Shown here: piece by piece, positions 1 through 10,454 of the stretch
Layout of the letters: each line of letters starts with the position of its first letter
How positions within the stretch are numbered: the stretch's first letter is position 1
Assembly: GCF_016755875.1 (NCBI RefSeq)
Contig: NZ_BNED01000005.1
Span: 3,079,001 to 3,143,000, forward strand
Source: Streptomyces spororaveus
Lineage (GTDB): Bacteria > Actinomycetota > Actinomycetes > Streptomycetales > Streptomycetaceae
Length of the DNA: 64,000 nt
Direction: 5' to 3'
Made by a program: the position numbers and the translations under genes
Notes under the pieces: model-generated
Told to the model about the DNA's origin: nothing
The model's database searches: none
What the model saw: only the letters and a program-made list of their open reading frames with translations

Positions 1-847
1 GGCCGATCGGGTTGCGTACGACCGGCGCGTAGCGTCCGGCCAGTGTGGCGCCCGCGTCCGTCAGCTCCACCTTCTTCGCCCGGGAGTACTCCCACGGCGT
101 GAACTTCTCCATCAGCTCCAGCGTGAGAGCGAGGTGCTCCGCCGGGTCCTTGACGCCGTTGAAGACGTCGAGCGGGCCGCCGGGGATGCCCTCCCAGAAC
201 AGGATGTCCGCCCGGCCCGAGGTGGTCAGGGTCGGCATGACGAACAGCTCGCCGACGCCCGGGACCAGGTTGCAGCGGACGGCCTCCGTCTCCGGGTGCT
301 CCGGGCGCGGGCCCAGGCCGTGCACGTAGGCGACGGCGAGCGAGCGCTGCGGTGCGTCGTACGGGGAGCGGGCCGCGTTCCGCCCGAACATCGAGACCAG
401 TTCTCCCTTGCCGGCGGCGACCAGCACCAGGTCGTACGCACGGGAGAAGTAGTCGAGGTCGGCGACCGAGGCGCCGTGGATGACCAGCTGTCCGCCCCGC
501 TGCACGAAGACGTCGAGCCAGCCGGCCATCTTCACGCGCTGGTCGACGGACTGCGCGTACCCCTTGAGCCTGCCGAGCCAGTCGATGGCCCGGCCGGCGT
601 CGGGGGTGGCGACGGAGACGCCGAGGCCCTCGATCTTCGGGGCCTGCTGCTCCCAGAAGTTGATCTGGAGATCGCGTTCGTGCTGCAGGGCCGTGTCGAA
701 CATGCACTGGGTGGACATGACCCGCCCGGTGCGGATCTCGTCCGCCGTCCGGTTCGACATGAGGGTGACCTCGTACCCCTTGGACTGGAGTCCGAGGGCG
801 AGCTGGAGACCGGACTGGCCGGCTCCGACGACGAGTATCTTGCGCAT
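1..847 (-). CDS. Styrene/indole monooxygenase-like FAD flavoprotein (StyA type), 3' end missing
   Basis: The visible 282 codons begin with ATG at 847, preceded by a GAGAG ribosome site. The N-terminus MRKILVVGAGQSGLQLALGL is a Rossmann fold with the GxGxxG FAD motif (GAGQSG). The following text (SNRTADEIRTGRVMSTQCMF, then LVLVAAGKGELVSMFGRNAA) matches the StyA/IndA class of two-component flavoprotein monooxygenases, which epoxidise styrene or hydroxylate indole using FADH2 supplied by a partner reductase. The gene runs off the left edge, so the C-terminal substrate domain is partly unseen. It follows the conservon GTPase gene by 26 bases on the same strand and is probably co-transcribed. The natural substrate cannot be told from sequence. 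No reductase gene is visible in the window. Confidence 0.8.
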   Translation of the reverse strand, partial: MRKILVVGAGQSGLQLALGLQSKGYEVTLMSNRTADEIRTGRVMSTQCMFDTALQHERDLQINFWEQQAPKIEGLGVSVATPDAGRAIDWLGRLKGYAQSVDQRVKMAGWLDVFVQRGGQLVIHGASVADLDYFSRAYDLVLVAAGKGELVSMFGRNAARSPYDAPQRSLAVAYVHGLGPRPEHPETEAVRCNLVPGVGELFVMPTLTTSGRADILFWEGIPGGPLDVFNGVKDPAEHLALTLELMEKFTPWEYSRAKKVELTDAGATLAGRYAPVVRNPIG

Positions 848-873
848 CTCTCACGCTCTCTGTTCGAGGGGCT

Positions 874-1506
874 CTATTCGGGCGTGCTGTCGAGGGCGTG
901 GCCCACCAGGGCGAGCAGCGATTCGACCACCGTGTCGCGGCGCCTCGCGTCCATGATCACGACCGGTACGTGGGGCGGGACGCTGAGCGCCTCGCGCACG
1001 TCCTCGGGCTCGTACGACTGCGAGCCGTCGAAGTGGTTCACGGCGACGGCGTACGGCAGCCCGCAGGTCTCGAAGTAGTCGAGGGCCGGGAAGCAGTCGC
1101 GCAGGCGGCGGGTGTCGGCCAGGACGAGGCCGCCGATGGCGCCTCGCACCAGGTCGTCCCACATGAACCAGAACCGTTCCTGGCCGGGGGTCCCGTACAC
1201 GTAGAGGACGAGGTCGTCGTCGAGGGTGACGCGGCCGAAGTCCATGGCGACGGTGGTGGTGTTCTTGTCCGGGGTGCCGGACAGGTCGTCGGTCGGGACG
1301 CTGGCCTCGGTCATCACCGCCTCGGTGCGCAGCGGGGTGATCTCGGAGACGGAGGAGACGAAGGTGGTCTTGCCGACGCCGAAGCCGCCCGCGACGAGCA
1401 CCTTGACGGCGACGGGTGCGCGGGAGCGGTCGTACTGCCAGGGCTGGGCCGGCTCGTCGTCCGACTGCGGCAGCACCACCGGGTTGTCAGAGACGGCGAA
1501 GACCAC
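874..1506 (-). CDS. cvnD: Conservon GTPase CvnD (Arf/Ras-like ATP/GTP-binding protein)
   Basis: 210 residues, GTG start at 1506, overlapping the upstream DUF742 gene by 20 bases. The P-loop GGFGVGKTTF lies near residues 40-49 and the switch II motif GTPGQERF near residue 110; AVNHFDG fills the base-recognition position in place of the usual NKxD. These are hallmarks of the CvnD GTPases, which are the last member of the four-gene conservons that are abundant in Streptomyces. The family is thought to cycle at the membrane with a sensor kinase (CvnA), a Roadblock protein (CvnB) and a DUF742 protein (CvnC) in a eukaryote-like G-protein complex. Gene order and overlap here are exactly that pattern. 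The conservon number cannot be assigned. Confidence 0.93.
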   Translation of the reverse strand: MVFAVSDNPVVLPQSDDEPAQPWQYDRSRAPVAVKVLVAGGFGVGKTTFVSSVSEITPLRTEAVMTEASVPTDDLSGTPDKNTTTVAMDFGRVTLDDDLVLYVYGTPGQERFWFMWDDLVRGAIGGLVLADTRRLRDCFPALDYFETCGLPYAVAVNHFDGSQSYEPEDVREALSVPPHVPVVIMDARRRDTVVESLLALVGHALDSTPE

Positions 1507-1876
1507 TGAGCACCCTTTCCAGCAGCGCGCGTTCGGGACGGCCGCTGCCGTGGCCCGTGCCGTAGACGCGGATCCTTCCCTGGTCGGCGAGGTCGCTGAC
1601 CAGGACGCGGACCACGCCGAGCGGGAGCTTCAGCAGCGCGGATATCTCGGCGATCGTGCGCATGCGGCGGCAGACCTCGACGATGGCGGGCATCTCGGGC
1701 ATGCGGTCGGGCTTCTGCGGTTCCGAGACCTTCGTGTCCAGGGTGGCGACGAACGTCTCGACGTGCAGGACCTGGGTGAAGCGGGTGCGGCCGCCCGTGA
1801 GCGAGTACGGGCGGACGCGGGCGGGGCGGCGGTCGGCGCCACGTATCGGCAGCCGTTCGGAGGCCGTACTCCTCAC
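1487..1876 (-). CDS. cvnC: Conservon DUF742 protein CvnC
   Basis: 129 residues. I place the start at GTG 1876, which overlaps the Roadblock gene stop as GTGA; a longer open frame to the right is only the reverse of another gene. The text RPYSLTGGRT near residue 20, then a winged-helix-like stretch (IAEISALLKLPLGVVRVLVS) and a C-terminal LLERVLSGLRRL match DUF742. The family is known as a DNA-binding-like or adaptor component of conservons. It sits between CvnB and CvnD with translational coupling on both sides. Confidence 0.92.
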   Translation of the reverse strand: MRSTASERLPIRGADRRPARVRPYSLTGGRTRFTQVLHVETFVATLDTKVSEPQKPDRMPEMPAIVEVCRRMRTIAEISALLKLPLGVVRVLVSDLADQGRIRVYGTGHGSGRPERALLERVLSGLRRL

Positions 1877-2358
1877 GGGGTGTTCTCCATCGACTGGCGC
1901 AGCTCGCTGCGGACTTCGGGGGTCAGTACGTGGCCGGCCCGGCCGACGAACAGGGCCATGTGGTAGGCGACGACACTCATGTCGCAGTCGGGGGTGGCGT
2001 GCACGCCCAGCAGCGAGCCGTCGCTGATGGCCATGACGAAGACGGAGCCGTGCTCCATCGCCACCATGGTCTGCTTGACCGCGCCGGTCTCCATGAGGGC
2101 GGCGGCGCCGGTGGTGAGGCTGCCGAGGCCGGAGACGATGGTGGCGAGGTCGGCGGACGCGCCGCGCGGGCCCTTGGCCCGGGGTTCGGTGCGCGGCTCG
2201 GCCGTGCCCGCTCCCGGGTCGGAGGACAGGAGCAGCAGCCCGTCCGAGGAGACGACGGCGACGGAGTTGACGCCGGGTACCTCCTCGACCAGGTCGGTCA
2301 GCAGCCACTGCAGGTTGCGGGCCTGGGTGCTCAGTCCGTACGTACTGGGCGCGGTCAT
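1873..2358 (-). CDS. cvnB: Conservon Roadblock/LC7 protein CvnB
   Basis: 161 residues, ATG at 2358 overlapping the kinase gene stop as ATGA. The fold signature is LQWLLTDLVEEVPGVNSVAV followed by VSSDGLLLL and a Gly/Ala-rich helix (ATIVSGLGSLTTGAAALME), typical of Roadblock/LC7 domains that act as GTPase regulators. A short Pro/Arg/Glu-rich insertion (about residues 50-66) is present in the first third; such loops vary among CvnB proteins. It is likely the GTPase-activating or scaffolding partner of the CvnD protein encoded downstream. Confidence 0.93.
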   Translation of the reverse strand: MTAPSTYGLSTQARNLQWLLTDLVEEVPGVNSVAVVSSDGLLLLSSDPGAGTAEPRTEPRAKGPRGASADLATIVSGLGSLTTGAAALMETGAVKQTMVAMEHGSVFVMAISDGSLLGVHATPDCDMSVVAYHMALFVGRAGHVLTPEVRSELRQSMENTP

Positions 2359-5339
2359 GTGCGTGCCTCCTGTGCGGTGTCCCCCCGGTCGGTCTTGCTC
2401 TGGCCCTGCCTCCGCGGCTGCCCCTGGTCGAACGCCTGGTCAGGGGCTTGGTCGGACCCCTGTTCCTGGGCGAGTTCGGCGGCGACGACGCGCCGGCCGT
2501 CCTGGGCTCCCTGGTAGAAGCCTCCGAGCCGGCGCCGCAACTCCTCGGCGTCGACCCGGCGCGGCGGCTCGGGCGGTCCGTCGGCACGGGCCTCGCGCTT
2601 GGCGGGGACGGTGCGCGGGGTCCGCCTGGGCAGGCCCTTGTCGGTGACGGCGCCTTCGCCCTCGGCCTGGTCGGCCGGGTGGCTGCCCTGGCGGGGGAGC
2701 CAGTTGCCCTCGGCCGGGGCATGGGTGTGCGGCTCCGTCTCCGGTGCGGCTTCCTGTACGTCGGCCACGGGTGCGGCGGTGTGCGGCGCGGCCGGGATCT
2801 CCTCGGCGGGGTCCGGCACGCCCGGGGCGGCCGGCTCCGCGTCGGGGACGACCCGGGCGAGCAGCTGCTCCTCAGGGGTGGGCCCGTCCGCTGCCGGGGG
2901 CCCGGCGACGAACACCTGGTCGGCGGACGGCAGTCCGGCCGTGGCGGGTGCGTCGACGAGCGGCTCGGCCTCGGCGGGCACCGGGTGCGGCTCCGCCGGG
3001 ACCTCGGTGACGACGGCGGGGCCCGCCAGTGCCTCGGCGAGGGTGATCGGGACCGCCGCGACGGCGGGCTCCGGCTCCGGCTCGGCCGCCTCGACCGGCT
3101 CGACAGCGGCCGGCTCGACAGCCTCGGCCGGCTCGGCCGGCTCCTCGGCGACGACCTCGGCAGCAGCCTCGGCATCGGCTTCCGCGGCCGCGTCCATGTC
3201 CGGCTCCGGAGCGGCATGCGCGCCCCGGCGCCGCTTCGGCAGCGTGTTCTCGTTCGCCTCCGCTATCACACCGGGCAGCCGCAGCTCGGGCGCGCCCGGC
3301 ATGGCCAGGGTGTGCACCGGGGAGACCGTCGGGCCGTCGGGCAGCAGCGCCGCCGGGACGACCACCAGGGCTTCGGTCCCGCCGTGCCGCGGGGTGCGCA
3401 GCTCGGCGGTCACCCCGTGCCGGGCCGCGAGCCGCCCGGCCACGTACAGGCCGAGGCCGAGGCCGTGTTCCGCCTCGGGTTCCTCGTCGTAGGCCTCGGG
3501 CGTGGACAGCCGGGCGTTCAGTGATTCCAGGCGGTCCTCGGTGACGCCGATGCCCTCGTCCACGACGGACAAAACAACGTCGCCGGTGCCCTGCAGCCAG
3601 CCGGACACCTTCACCTTGACGTCCGGCGGGGAGAACGTGGTCGCGTTCTCCAGCAGCTCGGCCAGCACGTGCGAGATGTCGTCGGCCGCGTGCCCCGCGA
3701 CCTGGGTGTACGAGGGCAGCGCGGCGAGTTCGACGCGCTCGTAGCGCTCGATCTCGCTGACGGCGGCCCGCATCACGTCGACCAGCGGCACCGGCAGGCC
3801 CTGCCCGTGACCGTGTTCCTGCCCGGCCAGGACCAGCAGGTTCTCGTTGTGGCGGCGCATCACGGTCGCCAGGTGGTCCAGCTTGAAGAGGGTCGCCAGC
3901 CGGTCGGCGTCCTGTTCCTTGGACTCCAGTTCCTCGATGACCGCGAGCTGGCGCTCCACCAGGCCCAGGGTCCGCAGCGACAGCGAGACGGAGGTCGTCG
4001 ACATGATGCGCCGGTGCTCCTCCAGCCCCGCCCGCAGCGTCGTCAGTTCTTCCTCCAGCGCTTCCCGGCCGGCGGCCAGCACCTCGTTGCGGCCGATGAT
4101 CCGGCGCCGGTCGGCGTCGAGCCCGGCGATCCGGGTGTGCAGGGAGACCGTCTGGTCGCGCACCGCGTTCAGGTGGCGCACGACCTCGGCGAACTCGTCG
4201 TTGCGGCCCGTGAACCGCACCGGTTCCACCGAGCCCTCCGGTGTGGCCAGCCGCTGCGCGCCGCGGCGCAGGACCGACAGCGGCCGGGTCAGCGACCGCG
4301 CCACGGCGGTCGAGAAGCCGACGGCGAGCAGGAACAGCAGGCCCAGCAGGGCGATCACGATTTCGAGCCGGGTCACGTCGTCGTCGCGCAGCGCGGCCAG
4401 GGCGGAGGCCCGTTCACTCGCGAGGGTGGCTTCCACGGTGCGCATGCGGTCGATGCGGGCGGTGAGCGCGGTGCCGACGGTGGCCCCGTCGGTCTTGCGG
4501 TCGGCGGGCGTCAGGGTGGGCCGGTCGGTGAGCCGCTTGAGGAAGTCGTCGGCCGTCTTGACCTCGGGGCCGGTGACGGTGGCGGCCAGGGTCTGGCGTA
4601 CGTCGGGCCGCGCGGCCCGTGCGAAGTCGTCGAGGGCGGCCTGCTCCCGTACGCGCGCACGCTGGGCGGCGGTGGTGAGTTCGTCGACCACGGCGGCGTT
4701 GGGGGGCTGATCGCCGCGGGGGACGGCCAGGGCGGCGAGCAGGAGTCCACGGGTGGCGGAGGCCTGTTCCACGGCCTGGCCCAGCGGGGCCAGCGGACGG
4801 GTGGTGGTCAGGGCGGCCTCGGCGCGCGGCGGGGTGAGCTCGGCGAGCCGGCGGCCGGGGGCGAGGAGTTCCGCGATGACTCCGGCGTAGGCCTGTTCGG
4901 CGGCGAGGGCGCTGCCCTTGCCGTCGACGGCCTCGGCGCGGACGGTCCGTACGCGGGCGAGGGCCTGGGCGGTCGCCTCGTCGGCCTCGGCCTGGACCTC
5001 GGCGAGCTGCCGGTCGGTCCCGGCGATGCGCTCCTGGACGGGGCCCTTGGCTGCGCCGGGCCGGCCCTTGGCGGCGTACTCGACGACCGCGTCGCGCTCG
5101 TCACCGAGGAGGTGCGCGAGGGTGAGGGTCTGCCGGGTCTGGTCCGCGAGGGTGACCAGGCGCTGGGAGTCGTTCAGTTCCCTCGACGCGGAGACGACGG
5201 CGGGCGCGCCTGCCGCGAGGACGGTGAGGCCGGCGACGGCAACGCCGACGACCAGCCTGCGGCGCACGCGGACGCGGCGTCCTGCGGGGGCCGGGCCGTC
5301 GGCGGCGGTGCCGTTCTTCCGAGACCGCTTCTTCTGCAC
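2355..5339 (-). CDS. cvnA: Conservon nitrate/nitrite-sensor-like histidine kinase CvnA
   Basis: About 994 residues. Start chosen at GTG 5339 (MQKKRSRKNG) because an AGGA lies 11 bases upstream; TTG at 5351 would add four residues. Order: Arg/Lys-rich cytoplasmic tip, first membrane segment (about residues 30-52), a long extracellular NIT-type helical sensor region to about residue 325, second membrane segment (IVIALLGLLFLLAVGFSTAVA), HAMP, a helical region with LFKLDHLATVMRRHNENLLV, and an ATPase domain with ELLENATTFSPP and GLGLGLYVAGRLA. The last 350 or so residues are an Ala/Glu/Pro-rich disordered tail, common in CvnA proteins. It is the receptor part of the conservon; stop and next start overlap as ATGA. 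No response regulator is linked. Confidence 0.92.
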   Translation of the reverse strand: MQKKRSRKNGTAADGPAPAGRRVRVRRRLVVGVAVAGLTVLAAGAPAVVSASRELNDSQRLVTLADQTRQTLTLAHLLGDERDAVVEYAAKGRPGAAKGPVQERIAGTDRQLAEVQAEADEATAQALARVRTVRAEAVDGKGSALAAEQAYAGVIAELLAPGRRLAELTPPRAEAALTTTRPLAPLGQAVEQASATRGLLLAALAVPRGDQPPNAAVVDELTTAAQRARVREQAALDDFARAARPDVRQTLAATVTGPEVKTADDFLKRLTDRPTLTPADRKTDGATVGTALTARIDRMRTVEATLASERASALAALRDDDVTRLEIVIALLGLLFLLAVGFSTAVARSLTRPLSVLRRGAQRLATPEGSVEPVRFTGRNDEFAEVVRHLNAVRDQTVSLHTRIAGLDADRRRIIGRNEVLAAGREALEEELTTLRAGLEEHRRIMSTTSVSLSLRTLGLVERQLAVIEELESKEQDADRLATLFKLDHLATVMRRHNENLLVLAGQEHGHGQGLPVPLVDVMRAAVSEIERYERVELAALPSYTQVAGHAADDISHVLAELLENATTFSPPDVKVKVSGWLQGTGDVVLSVVDEGIGVTEDRLESLNARLSTPEAYDEEPEAEHGLGLGLYVAGRLAARHGVTAELRTPRHGGTEALVVVPAALLPDGPTVSPVHTLAMPGAPELRLPGVIAEANENTLPKRRRGAHAAPEPDMDAAAEADAEAAAEVVAEEPAEPAEAVEPAAVEPVEAAEPEPEPAVAAVPITLAEALAGPAVVTEVPAEPHPVPAEAEPLVDAPATAGLPSADQVFVAGPPAADGPTPEEQLLARVVPDAEPAAPGVPDPAEEIPAAPHTAAPVADVQEAAPETEPHTHAPAEGNWLPRQGSHPADQAEGEGAVTDKGLPRRTPRTVPAKREARADGPPEPPRRVDAEELRRRLGGFYQGAQDGRRVVAAELAQEQGSDQAPDQAFDQGQPRRQGQSKTDRGDTAQEART

Positions 5340-5736
5340 CGGTGCTCGCAATCCTGTACGTGTGCTCTTGCTCGTCTACTCGTGTGGCCGAGGTAACGGC
5401 CGGTCAACAAGTAAACGCCCCCTGCCCCCTCGTACCGCCTCAGACCTTTGCAGCGTGCTGGGGAGAGAGCCGCACATCACCCAACCGGCCACTCGAACGA
5501 GTGAACATCACGGATGAGTTGCCGACCAACTCGGGCACCCTGTGCCGGAGCGCCCGCATGGACAGGTGGTTGAAAGATCGATGCGGGCTTTGGCAGGATG
5601 CCCGCCCACATGACCGGCCCGCGGCCCCCGGCCCGTGCGGTCCGCCCGGCCGGTCCGGGCGCGGGGCCTGCCGGGCGCGCCCGATTTGGTACGGACCTGC
5701 CCGCGTCCGCCGTCCTCCGCGCGGCAGAATGCGGGG
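5340..5736. other. Divergent intergenic region between conservon and PP2C-like gene
   Basis: About 400 bases separate the divergently read cvnA and PP2C-like genes and should hold both promoters. A possible forward promoter is TTGAAA near 5570 followed about 18 bases later by CAGGAT, but the match is weak. I see no convincing RNA gene, riboswitch or conserved small open frame here. Confidence 0.4.
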
Positions 5737-6528
5737 ATGCGCATCGACCTCGCCTCGGCCCCCGGCCACCAGGAACGCCCCAATGAGGACTGGGTGTCGG
5801 CGGCGATCCCCGCTTCGGGCGGCGGCGTCCTGGTCCTCCTGGACGGGGTCACCCCTCCGGCCGGGGACGACGGATGCGTGCACGGAGTGCCCTGGTTCGC
5901 GGCACGCCTCGGCGGCCGATTGACCGAACTGTCCGGATCGCGGCGGGACATGCCGCTCGATCAGGTTCTGGCCGAGTCCGTCCGCGCCACGGCCGACGCC
6001 CACCGCGACACCTGTGACCTTTCTCACGTGCGGACCCCGCAGGCGACGGTCGTCGTGGTCCGCTGGGACTCCCGGTACGTGGAACACCTCGTCCTCTCGG
6101 ACTCCGTACTGCTCCTGCAGGCGCCCGGCGGCGCGGTGACGGCGGTGCTCGACGACCGGCTGGACCGGATCCCGCCGGAGGTGCTGCGCTCGGTGGCGGC
6201 GACGGACGCCCTGCGCAACGCGGAGGGCGGCTTCTTCACGGCGGCCGCGGACCCGGCGGTGGCCGCCCGGGCGGTGACGGGGCGCACGCCGCGCGGGCTG
6301 GTGCGGGCGGTGGCCGCGCTCACGGACGGCGCGAGCCGGTGGACGGACACGTTCGGGCAGGGCGACTGGGCCGGGTGTCTGGCGGTGCTGCGGAAGGAGG
6401 GTGCGCAGGGCCTGATCGGGCGGGTGCGCGCCATCGAGTCCGCCCCCGACTCCGCCCCCTACTCCGCCGCCGCGTCGCCCCGGCACAAGCGGCATGACGA
6501 CGCGTCGGCGGTCTACGCGGAGCTCTGA
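5737..6528 (+). CDS. PP2C-like protein phosphatase domain protein
   Basis: 263 residues. I choose ATG 5737 (MRIDLASAPGHQERPNEDW) with a GCGGGG just upstream, because residues before it look non-coding. The opening G-x-x-x-x-x-N-E-D-W and VLVLLDGVTPP resemble the metal-binding N-terminus of PP2C phosphatases (usually GxRxxNEDx...DG), and VLSDSVLLLQ and AALTDGASRW recall the GDS and DG motifs. The metal-binding Asp pattern is degenerate, so activity is uncertain. Streptomycetes often carry such a protein beside regulatory genes. The 3' end lies 12 bases from the convergently read MarR gene. Confidence 0.65.
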   Translation: MRIDLASAPGHQERPNEDWVSAAIPASGGGVLVLLDGVTPPAGDDGCVHGVPWFAARLGGRLTELSGSRRDMPLDQVLAESVRATADAHRDTCDLSHVRTPQATVVVVRWDSRYVEHLVLSDSVLLLQAPGGAVTAVLDDRLDRIPPEVLRSVAATDALRNAEGGFFTAAADPAVAARAVTGRTPRGLVRAVAALTDGASRWTDTFGQGDWAGCLAVLRKEGAQGLIGRVRAIESAPDSAPYSAAASPRHKRHDDASAVYAEL

Positions 6529-6540
6529 GCGGGCGGTGGA

Positions 6541-6981
6541 CTACTCCCCGCCCGCGTTCAACTGGTTCAGCAGCCGGGCCAGTTCCGCCACCTCGCCGCG
6601 GTCCCAGTCGGCGAGCTTGCGCATGTACTGCTCGCGGCGCGCTCCCCGGACCCGCAGGAACCGTTCCCGGCCCTCCTCGGTGAGGCCGACCAGGGAGGCC
6701 CGGCCGTCGGCGGGGTCCGGCTCGCGGGCCACCAGGCCGAGGACCTCCAGGGCCCGCAGCTGCCGGCTCATGGTGGCCTTGCCGACGCCGAAGTAGGCGG
6801 CGAGCTCAGTGGCCCGCTGCCGGCCGGCCGCCTCCAGGCGTACGAGGAGCCCGTACGCGGCCGGCTCCAGCTCGGGGTGGAGCTCGCGGGCCATCTCGCC
6901 CGAGGAGGCGCGGGCCCGCCGGAGGAAGACGGACAGCTCCCGCTCCAGGGCAAGGAACTCCTGGTCTTCACTCCCGTGCAC
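6541..6981 (-). CDS. MarR-family transcriptional regulator
   Basis: 146 residues, GTG start at 6981 with a strong AAGGAG site six bases upstream. The winged helix runs from about residue 38: AAYGLLVRLEAAGRQRATELAAYFGVGKATMSRQLRALEVLGLVAREPDPADGR is split here as helix-turn-helix (ELAAYFGVGKATMSRQL) and wing (REPDPADGRASLVGLT). MarR proteins are dimeric repressors responding to small phenolics, antibiotics or oxidants. It is read toward the PP2C-like gene and away from lon; no obvious dedicated transporter or enzyme target is adjacent, so its targets are unknown. Confidence 0.88.
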   Translation of the reverse strand: MHGSEDQEFLALERELSVFLRRARASSGEMARELHPELEPAAYGLLVRLEAAGRQRATELAAYFGVGKATMSRQLRALEVLGLVAREPDPADGRASLVGLTEEGRERFLRVRGARREQYMRKLADWDRGEVAELARLLNQLNAGGE

Positions 6982-7096
6982 GTCCCGCTCCTTCGATGAT
7001 GTGTGACACCCCGGTGGGTGGGGGCCAGTATTTCGCAGCGGGTGCGCCGACGGCCCGGTACCCCGCCGGAGCGGGACACCGGGCCGTGTGCACGCG

Positions 7097-9502
<2,406 letters not shown>

Positions 9503-9523
9503 GATCTTCCCTCCGGCAGTGAA

Positions 9524-9544
9524 GTTGAGCTCTGCCGACTCAAT
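9524..9544. promoter_or_regulatory. HAIR element (HspR-binding inverted repeat) upstream of lon
   Basis: The sequence reads GTTGAGC, seven bases, ACTCAAT. The HAIR consensus is CTTGAGT-N7-ACTCAAG, so eleven of fourteen arm positions agree and the spacing is exact. It lies 22 bases before the lon start codon. In Streptomyces lividans lon is known to be part of the HspR heat-shock regulon, which makes this assignment strong. Confidence 0.85.
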
Positions 9545-9575
9545 GCATGTGCGCCTCCCGATGTTCCCCAAGGCC

Positions 9576-9594
9576 CGTTCGCCCGGGGCGAACG
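9576..9594. other. 19-base palindrome between the DUF4097 gene and lon
   Basis: CGTTCGCCC and GGGCGAACG flank a single G, giving a perfect palindrome immediately after the intended stop of the lipoprotein gene. It could act as a weak terminator for that gene or as an operator in the lon promoter; there is no following T-run. Confidence 0.4.
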
Positions 9595-9596
9595 CG

Positions 9597-10363
9597 TCAG
9601 GGCGCGGAGATGCGGATGTCGCCGGAGCTGGTCTTGACCGAGATGCGGGAGGAGGCGGAGGCGTCGTCGGGAAGGGAGATGTCGCGGTCGCCGGAGTCGG
9701 TGGAGACCTCGATCCGGTACGGGGCCGCGGGGTCTTCAGCGTGACGTCGCCCGAGGAGGTCTCGGCGAGCACCGACGACGGAGCGTCCGTGAAGTCCAGG
9801 TGCGCGTTGCCCGAGGCGGACCGGACCTCGGCGCTCGGGCCGGACAGCCCGGTGGCGGTGATCTCACCGGAGGAGGTACGGACCTTCAGCGGGCCGCCGA
9901 TCCGCTCGGCCGTGACCGCCCCGGAGTCGGCCTCCACCGCGGCCCCCGCCACACCCGTCACCGTGATGTCGCCGCTGGAGCTCTCCAGGTCGACCGTGGC
10001 CGCGGCCGGGACCTCCAGCCGGTAGTCGACGTAGCAGTTCCCGGAGCAGCTCTTGCTGAAGGTCAGGACACCGCCGGTGACCTGCTGGCCGGTCTCCGGG
10101 ACGGTGTCCCCGCGGTAGTGGACGGTGCGGTGGATCGTGACACCGGGGCCGGTGCCGGGGGCGACCTCGATCGAGCCGGCCCGGGTCCCCGTCAGCTTCA
10201 CCGCCGTGACCGCCTCGGTGACCGCGGCGTCGGCGGTCGCCTTCTTGTAGGCGCCATCCCCGAAGGCGCCGCCCGCGAAGGAGCAGCCGGCCAGGAGGAG
10301 GCCGGCCCCGAGGGCGGCGATCGCGGTACGGGCCGTGCGGGCTGACGTGGTGTGAGTGGTCAT
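9597..10363 (-). pseudogene. DUF4097 (adhesin-like beta-helix) lipoprotein, apparently frameshifted near its end
   Basis: The protein starts at ATG 10363 with a lipoprotein signal (AIAALGAGLLLAGC, lipidated Cys near residue 27), then repeats of the SSGDIT/SGAVT/SSGEIT/SASGNA/SSGDVT type that characterise DUF4097 beta-helices. After SSGDVTLKTP near 9730 the frame goes wrong; shifting by one base restores another repeat (ISVKTSSGDIRISAP) and a stop at 9597-9599. Adding one base in the GC run around 9725-9732 would repair the gene. As written, the frame runs on into lon. Whether this is a true mutation or a sequencing error cannot be told. The function of DUF4097 lipoproteins is unknown; a cytoplasmic paralogue is encoded at 48739-49701. 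Confidence 0.75.
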
Positions 10364-10454
10364 GGCCCGAGTCTGGCGCGGAGGGTGCCCCGGGCCGATG
10401 GTGCACGTACCCGGACCTCCGGTGGGGCTAACCCCCGTCCCCCGCTCACGCCCG

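Noticed and set aside
1487..3217. A 576-codon form of the DUF742 gene
   Set aside because: Everything beyond GTG 1876 is antisense-like or out-of-frame text of the Roadblock and kinase genes; the GTGA overlap fixes the start.
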